Shown here: positions 58,316-64,000 of the stretch, in pieces
Numbering within the stretch: position 1 is the stretch's first letter
Layout: each line of letters begins with the position of its first letter
Origin: Gnetum montanum
Lineage: Eukaryota > Streptophyta > Gnetopsida > Gnetales > Gnetaceae
Length of the DNA stretch: 64,000 nucleotides
Assembly: GCA_015680685.1 (NCBI GenBank)
Contig: MNCI01003613.1
Coordinates: 652,627-716,626, forward strand
Direction: 5' to 3'
Program-made: the position numbers and the translations under genes
Notes under the pieces: generated by a model
The model's input: the letters and a program-made list of their open reading frames with translations, nothing else
What the model was told of the DNA's origin: nothing
Databases searched by the model: none

Positions 58316-58583
58316 TTATAGCCTAGCTTACATATTACTTGCCTTACTAGTTTCACATATTACTTTACCAAATTATTACATTATAACCACAAGATTCAAC
58401 TAATGTAGCCTTATAACATGGACAAAGACATAAAATGTATAACATGAATGGAACATTAAGCATCAAAACATATAAAAAAAATTAAAATTTAAAAAATAAT
58501 AATATTCTAAATGTTTGTCACATAGTGTGATAAAAGTTTAAACAATGCATAAAAATAATAAATTGTCTCTCAAGAATCCATAT

Positions 58584-59436
58584 TGATGAATCAAAGTTTG
58601 CCAGGACCTGATATTGGGTATGCGATATCACAGCCTGGATACGATATCGTATACATGATATCGTGATTCTTGTGTTAGCCTATAAATATAGCATTCAGGA
58701 CCATAGTGAAGGAGTGTTTTGGGAAGTATTTAGGGGTCAAGTCCTTTTGTTAGTTTTTAGTTAGTTTTCAATTCATTTCCTAAGTGCATGCCCACAGTGT
58801 GATGCTTGTAATTGTACTAAACCTTTGTTCGAGTGTGACGTACTTGGACATGAACATAATCAGCAATAAAGATCAAGATTACTCCATCATTGCAGCATTC
58901 ACTTAGCTTTTATTTTCTTTAATTATTAATTATTTATTGATGTTTTTCTAATTAATATTTCCTTTATTGTCATTTACACTTCCTATTGTTAACGCGGAAT
59001 GAGCACATCTTAATCATCAACATTTAAGTGTAACTACGTGGTAACACAATAGCGTATCAAGTAGTACTTCAAGTAATATGCGCTTGGTAATCCTAGAAGT
59101 AGTACACAAAGTCCAAGATGCATATAGATGATTAAGGATGGATGCTCATCACACTTAAGCTAGCTTAGATTTTATTTCCTATTTTCTATTAGCTTAATCA
59201 TGTTAGTTCTCATTGTCTTTAGGAGTAGCATAGTATTAGAAATCACATCATACACCTCACTCTAGACTAAACCATACATGACAAAGCAAATACTAGTCCA
59301 GGTGGGAAGATAACAAATTGCGATCAAAGTATAACTATCTAGGTGTCATAACTAGTCCATCCGTGGAGATTGACTAGATTGCATGTACATGCTTGTATTC
59401 ATATGGTTGAGCGTAAGGGTATCTTGTTGCTCATCA
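58584..59436 (+). mobile_element. 5' LTR of element F (853 bases)
   Basis: Begins TGATGAATC, ends CTCATCA; TATAAATATA at 58681-58690 and AATAAA at 58865-58870. U3 contains a cluster of GATATC palindromes, including ATACGATATCGTAT at 58639-58652. Homologous to 39706-40603. Confidence 0.82.
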
Positions 59437-59437
59437 T

Positions 59438-59456
59438 TGGCACCATTGTTGAGGAT
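59438..59456 (+). other. Primer-binding site of element F (tRNA-Asp type)
   Basis: TGGCACCATTGTTGAGGAT differs from the usual Athila tRNA-Asp site (TGGCGCCGTTGCCGGGGAT, from memory of the family) only by transitions, several at CpG sites, as expected from cytosine methylation decay. Confidence 0.7.
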
Positions 59457-59569
59457 GGTGCTAGTTATCTAGATTAGTTGTATCATACAAGATTGCTGTA
59501 ACAAAGTATTAACAATATATCTTTTAGAAAATAATTTAAATTTAATTAAGTCACACATAATTCACAACA

Positions 59570-61226
59570 ATGTCTCTCTCACAAAACAATGATAACGCAA
59601 CATCTAGCAAGGCAATTCATTAGAGAACCAATGAAATTTATGATGAAGAAGAAGTTTGGAGTACACAATTTTATGTAGGTATTTCATATGTTCATGGACA
59701 CCCTAATGATACCCAAGGACTCTTGTCATCCAACTCAGACACCTCTAGTGAGGATGGTACATCTCCTAGAACAAGGGGGCCCTTAAGGCCTAGGACCTTC
59801 TCAATGGTTAGCAAGAGTACATCAGGGGATGATTGGGAGGCTTACAAAAGTTATGACAAGTCTTTTAGTTCCCTCTCTTCCTCTGCTCTTTCAACATTAG
59901 GTCATGACATGGATGACTATTCCTCAAGGGGTTAGCATTGAAACAAAAATTGAACCCATAGGAAAAATCAAGAATGCTGACATGGACATAGACAACATCA
60001 TCCTAACTCACAAACTCACAACTTATTTAGTGATGATGAACCCCTGCTAGCCACTAAGAGCCTAATGCATATAATAGAGGCTATTCAAATATCCCACAAG
60101 CATCATAAGGAAAGCTGTCTACCCAAGCTAGATTTAAATAACTTTCCCAAGTTCGTAGGAGGCTATGATTTAGATCTGCAACACCATTTACAAGCCTTAT
60201 ATGATGCCTGTGCATGGAACAAAATTGGTAATGGGTGACAAAGACATAGGCTCATTCCTATGACACTAGTTGGTGAAGCAAAGGCATGATACAAGTTTTT
60301 AAAGCCAAAATCAATTCTCTATTGGATGACAATGGTAGAACTCTTCAACAAAAGATTCAAACCTATGCAAGAGTGTCATCCTTGAGGAGACAAATCCAAG
60401 AATGAAAATAGGGGCAACATGAACCCTTGGACATGGCCTTAGAAAGATATTACTTGTTGTTAAACAATTTCCTAGGCCATGGGTTCTCTAAGGAAAGGCT
60501 AATGTATCACATCATGGATGGGCTCCATAATGAAATGAGGAAGAACCTAGGGATATATGTCCTAGATCAACTATATGAACTACGAATCCATCAATTTCAA
60601 GAGCTTATTAACTGGCTAGCAAAAGAAGAGGGAGAAATAGCCAAATGGGAGAATGTTGAAAAATCTTAATCAGATCAAAATCTTAAAGTGACAAAGGTCC
60701 ATAATCATGAAAAGAAGAAATCAAATCACCTCGAGCAGGTGGAACCATCCCTATCTTTGTCAATACTAAAATCACTAGATGAAATCAATGAAAAGATCAA
60801 TAAGATAATGAAGTGGGTACATGAAAAATGTAGAGATATTAGATGGAAAACCATGCAAGATAACACTAACAATGAGAAAAAATAGAGGATGCCAAACTCA
60901 GAAATAGGATAGAACACCATTTGACAATTAGAAAGAAGGATTGAAGAAAATAAGGATAGGGGCATAACTGCCAATCATAAGTATCAATGTGATGTTTGTC
61001 TGTATGATCATCCCAAAGGGAAATGCCCAATCTTGTCACATTTACATGAGCATTGGGGAGGAAAGCTACATCCAAATTTCACACAGAAGTACCGTGTCCA
61101 ACCGCAGTGGCAAAACCCCTAGTCATGGGGGAGGCCATCGCCAAACTGGCCACACCCTTCATAGCACTTGACACCAAGTGCTTATTATGTTCAACACCCT
61201 ATTTCTCCAAATGGATCCACATCCTC
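59570..61226 (+). pseudogene. gag: Gag of element F (Athila-like), 3' truncated
   Basis: ATG at 59570 (MSLSQNNDNATSSK). Ser-rich segment SSNSDTSSEDGTSPRTRG (59723), LDLNNFPKFVGGYDLDL (60130), YDACAWNKIG (60200), ERYYLLLNNFLGHGFSKERL (60442), then a Lys/Glu-rich C-terminal part and CDVCLYDHPKGKCPILSHL (about 60988). Stops near 59621, 59936, 60236, 60288 and 60667, plus frameshifts. Interrupted by element H at 61227. Confidence 0.75.
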
Positions 61227-62311
61227 TGTAACGACAGAAAATGTCGGCAGCTGGAAATACCGACCGATATTCCAGCGTACACAGTTTTAGCCACGGATCC
61301 GCGTGAGGGCTAAGCTGGAAAAACGAATCCCCGGCGCCCTGAACGGTCTTGTCGATCAGACAGGGACTTACGGGTCAGTAAAAGCGGTGCCGATACAGAT
61401 TTTTGCGTGACGTGATTTGTTGCGAGAGATCGTAAAATGGGGAGACAGCGACGTGGATGGATCGTTATGAAGATAACGCTAAAACGCCGGAAAGATGCTA
61501 ATCGGGAGAGAAAAACGTATACTTCGCAAAGATCAAAGATCTATGTTTCAATGCTGGATCAGATATATGCTTCCGTGTACATCACATTACAATAGGAGAA
61601 AACCCCCGACAACTGGATACAAAATGAGCGCAAAACAACAAGAAAACTGTATGGACAAAAATCTGATCTACCTTGTAGACCCAAAGCTTAGGTGCAGGAA
61701 TGGTCAAGCTCTGAAGTCCGTTGATCTTTTGAACAACAGAACCTGCTAACTGGGCGAGACGACTCTGTAATTCCTGTTCTGCTTCTTTGCTTCGGGTAGA
61801 TCTGCTGTTAGGACTCAGGCGTGTTGGGTTCTGTTTCTGCTAACGGATCGTGTTTGCAGCGATTACCAAAAGGTTGCTCTTGTTTCTCTGTTCAAGGCGA
61901 TGAATGTTCCCTTGCTCAGAAAATGCTCTTGTCCTCTTGATCTTCTGTCAACAAAAAGCGATAAGTGCTCTGGTGCTCTGGTTCGTCAACTTGCCAACTT
62001 GCTGCTTCTCTTTTTAAAATCCTCCCCTCTCCCTTTGTGTATTTGTTAGGCGGGGTATTTATAGGCCGCGACACGCGCAACCCTGATGACGTGGGCCCGA
62101 ATGCCGCGGATCCTGTTGGCGCGATTCTTTTAAGTTGAACTACGACTATGCACAACACGCTCATCGAACTGCGACTATGCACAACGCGCTCGTTTGCGTG
62201 CTGTGCGTGTAAAGAACAGACCCATGGGCGTGTCTCGGCTGTGTTTATGCTCATTCCCTTTGTGTTGCGTGTATGAACGCACTGACGTAACAATGATGAG
62301 TTCAAAATCGT

Positions 62312-62545
62312 TTTACGCTCATCACGCAGTTGTGCGTGGTGAAGCGTAAATGTGTCATACGCTCACTATGCGGCCGCGCGTGGTGAAGCGTAAATGTAAC
62401 ATACGCTCACTACGCAGCCGTGCGTGGTGAAGTGTAAACCAAGTCTTAACTTACGTTCATCACACAACTGCGCGTGATAAAGCGTAAATAATGCATAACT
62501 TACGCTTACCACGCAGCAGCGCGTGGTGGAGCGTAAGGAGCGTGC
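62312..62545. repeat. Array of five imperfect hairpins in H LTR
   Basis: Each unit of about 46-50 bp has arms of the form TTACGCTCATCACGC and GCGTGGTGAAGCGTAA around a 4-7 base loop. Units near 62312, 62360, 62405, 62452 and 62497. Substitutions often keep the arms paired. Confidence 0.85.
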
Positions 62546-62680
62546 AACTTTGAATCATGACCCACGCACTGGTACGCACCGCTGCGTAACGAGCGTATAG
62601 GCCACTTATGCTATGCGCCGCAAGAAAAAAGTGCCAACTCGTCGTACCTTTCTGGATTTTGCCTTCAATTGCTATGGGGC

Positions 62681-62823
62681 TTATTACGCTCATCACGCTG
62701 CCATGCGTGATAGAGCGTAAACTTGTCCTTCAACAAATTCGCCTTTAGCTGTCTCGGAGCCTATTACGCTCATCACGCTGCCGTGCGTGATAGAGCGTAA
62801 ACTTGTCCTTAGACAAATTCGAG
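62681..62823. repeat. 80-bp tandem duplication carrying two more hairpins
   Basis: TTACGCTCATCACGCTGCC and GCGTGATAGAGCGTAAACTTGTCC recur with an 80-base period (62681 and 62761). Same hairpin core as the array at 62312-62545. Confidence 0.88.
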
Positions 62824-62887
62824 GCGCGTTCTTGCTCAAATTACGAATCTTCGCCTGAGGCCGACCCGTAATTTTCACGGTGTTTCA

Positions 62888-63939
62888 ATGGCCCCTCTTT
62901 GTTGACGGTTAGAGGGCTTACCCGAAAAACGCCGACAAAGAATGCGAAACACCGGATTGGTTGAAGCAAGAACAACGTGCATCCATGACTACTCAGGTGT
63001 GGCTCTGTTTTCGTAAAAGGAAGTTTGGCGAGTATGAGAGGAAGAGTGCAACGGGAAACAGGTTCGGGGAAAATGCAAACGGTGTTTTTATTTATGTTAA
63101 CAGGAATGCTTTCAGACGAGCGTTGCGCATCAATCTGAGATATCTCTGTTACAATTGTAGCAGGAATGCGTACAGAAGGAGCATTACGCATCACTTTCTG
63201 CGATGTCTCTGCTAGCGTGAGTGCGGGAAACGAAGATTTGCGTATGTGAATGCTGCGTATGGGAATTGGGTGGTGGGGAAGAAGGAAACAAGGATCAAGG
63301 GTAGACGCGTGTCGGGAAGAAATGTGCAAAGCTGAGTGGGTGGGCAAACCTGGGCAGCCATTTCAACACGCTGTTGTACTTCACCGCTCAGATGAACGCA
63401 CCTTTGAACGACATCCTCTAATTTAAGCAGCCTGCAACCACAAAAGAAAACAGAGGACGCCATTGCTTATGGACAAAAGACGGGGTTCTTGGAGCCCATG
63501 CTATCTGAGGTTGGTCAGAGCCAATGTACTTGTCAAGAAAAAGCCGAAGCACTCGGGTGAGGCTGCCAATCTTGATGATTCGGCCCTGCATATCGTCGCC
63601 AAAAGGCATCGGATGCAGTGCAGCTCGCTGGTCGCACTAGGAACTGGTCAGATGAATCTGCGAGGCCGGCGTCCGATAGCGATGATTGGCGGAGACTCGC
63701 AGAGCCGTGACCAACGAGGGGTTCGTTGGGGCTCCCGCTAACGAGGCTAAACTTCCAGAGCTGCTTCCACTGCGGCGGACGCGATGGCGGCATCTCCGAG
63801 GGATCAGTAAGATGCCTCTGTGCCTGTCCGAGGAATCAGTAAGATGCCGGAGGGTGGGGACGCCAGAACTATCTTAGCGTCCCACCCGGTCGGCCGTGCA
63901 GTTGTACCAGAGATGATCACGCTCGCTTGATGTGCCGGA
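62888..63939 (-). other. 3' untranslated region of element H
   Basis: Homologous to 15801-16963 of element C. Several ORFs of 60-170 codons exist on both strands, but none has a motif; the one at 62841-63347 spans the polypurine tract (62900-62892) and the LTR start, so it is very unlikely to be coding. Confidence 0.65.
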
Positions 63940-63996
63940 GTCCCAGTTTTAAGTCCTGGTAGACTACTGTTACTGATTTTAAGTCTCAGCGGACCA
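63940..63996 (-). repeat. Stem-loop repeat units of element H
   Basis: Minus strand: GTC-CGCTGA-GAC-TTAAAATCAG and GTC-TACCAG-GAC-TTAAAACTGG, placed upstream of the 3' UTR as in element C. Confidence 0.78.
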
Positions 63997-64000
63997 TGGT

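Larger units (their letters stand above)
54229..58583 (+). mobile_element. Element G: partial Tat-like retrotransposon
   Basis: Starts directly after the E LTR without primer site or leader, enters gag about 100 bases in, and stops at the LTR of element F. Either a truncated copy or the second half of an LTR-sharing tandem with E. Confidence 0.65.
58584..61226 (+). mobile_element. Element F: Athila-like retrotransposon, 5' end
   Basis: 5' LTR, tRNA-Asp-type primer site and gag, cut at 61227 by the LTR of element H. The rest lies outside the window. Confidence 0.8.
61227..62887 (-). mobile_element. 3' LTR of element H (about 1.66 kb)
   Basis: Minus strand begins TGAAACACCGTG and ends TTTCTGTCGTTACA. 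TATAAATA at 62063-62056. R/U5 block AAGTCCCTGTCTGATCGACA (about 61374) is shared with C. U3 carries the hairpin array. Confidence 0.82.
61227..64000 (-). mobile_element. Element H: 3' end of a Tat-like retrotransposon
   Basis: Minus-strand order: stem-loop units (63996-63940), 3' UTR, polypurine tract, 3' LTR (62887-61227). Higher GC and many intact CpGs suggest the youngest or least decayed sequence here. It interrupts the gag of element F. Confidence 0.8.

Noticed and set aside
62841-63347. 168-codon minus-strand ORF in element H
   Set aside because: It spans the 3' UTR, polypurine tract and LTR start; no domain, and the homologous region in C is not open over its length.

Overview
The window is wall-to-wall retrotransposon sequence from a land-plant nuclear genome; I found no intact host gene, tRNA or rRNA. 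Two plant-restricted Ty3/gypsy lineages are present: Tat-like elements (dual RNase H, DDG-type protease, gag with a C-x2-H-x4-GH-x4-C-like knuckle) and Athila-like elements (tRNA-Asp-type primer site, an extra ORF after integrase). Heavy nesting, old copies riddled with stops and strong CpG decay suggest a large-genome plant. A gymnosperm or a similar lineage is my guess, with low confidence.

Layout. Element 1 (Tat-like, minus, 1-13704, running off the left edge) holds LTR, primer site, gag-protease, then an antisense eight-exon gene on the plus strand (2913-7317), then RT, two RNase H domains and the start of integrase. It abuts the RNase H of element C (Tat-like, plus, 13705-18369: RNase H, integrase, 3' UTR, 3' LTR). 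C ends inside the same antisense gene of element 2 (Tat-like, minus, 18370-28982: antisense gene, protease-gag, 5' LTR). This reads as element 1 inserted in C, and C inserted in element 2. Next come Athila-like D (plus, 29521-40603), Tat-like E (plus, 40604-54228, with D sitting against its broken 5' LTR), Tat-like G (plus, 54229-58583, gag-protease only), Athila-like F (plus, 58584-61226, LTR and gag) and Tat-like H (minus, 61227-64000, 3' UTR and 3' LTR), which interrupts F.

Main discovery. In the two Tat copies where the region can be seen, an antisense gene with seven clean GT-AG introns and its own TATA box lies after the gag-protease ORF; in the copy where pol is visible it lies between protease and RT. 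It encodes about 1,076 residues: a degenerate plant-type FCP1/HAD-like domain, a region resembling the putative plant transposon protein domain found in Athila extra ORFs, and a long coiled coil. Flanking it, and again after integrase, are arrays of a short stem-loop unit (3-4 bp stem, 6-nt loop, then TAAAACTGG) whose stems covary between GTC/GAC and GGCC/GGCC. All six Tat copies carry this unit. The LTR and intron 1 of the antisense gene share dense arrays of the palindrome GCGTATACGC.

Most coding regions are pseudogenes. In the antisense gene of element 1 the damage is only four nonsense codons, with no frameshift across eight exons.
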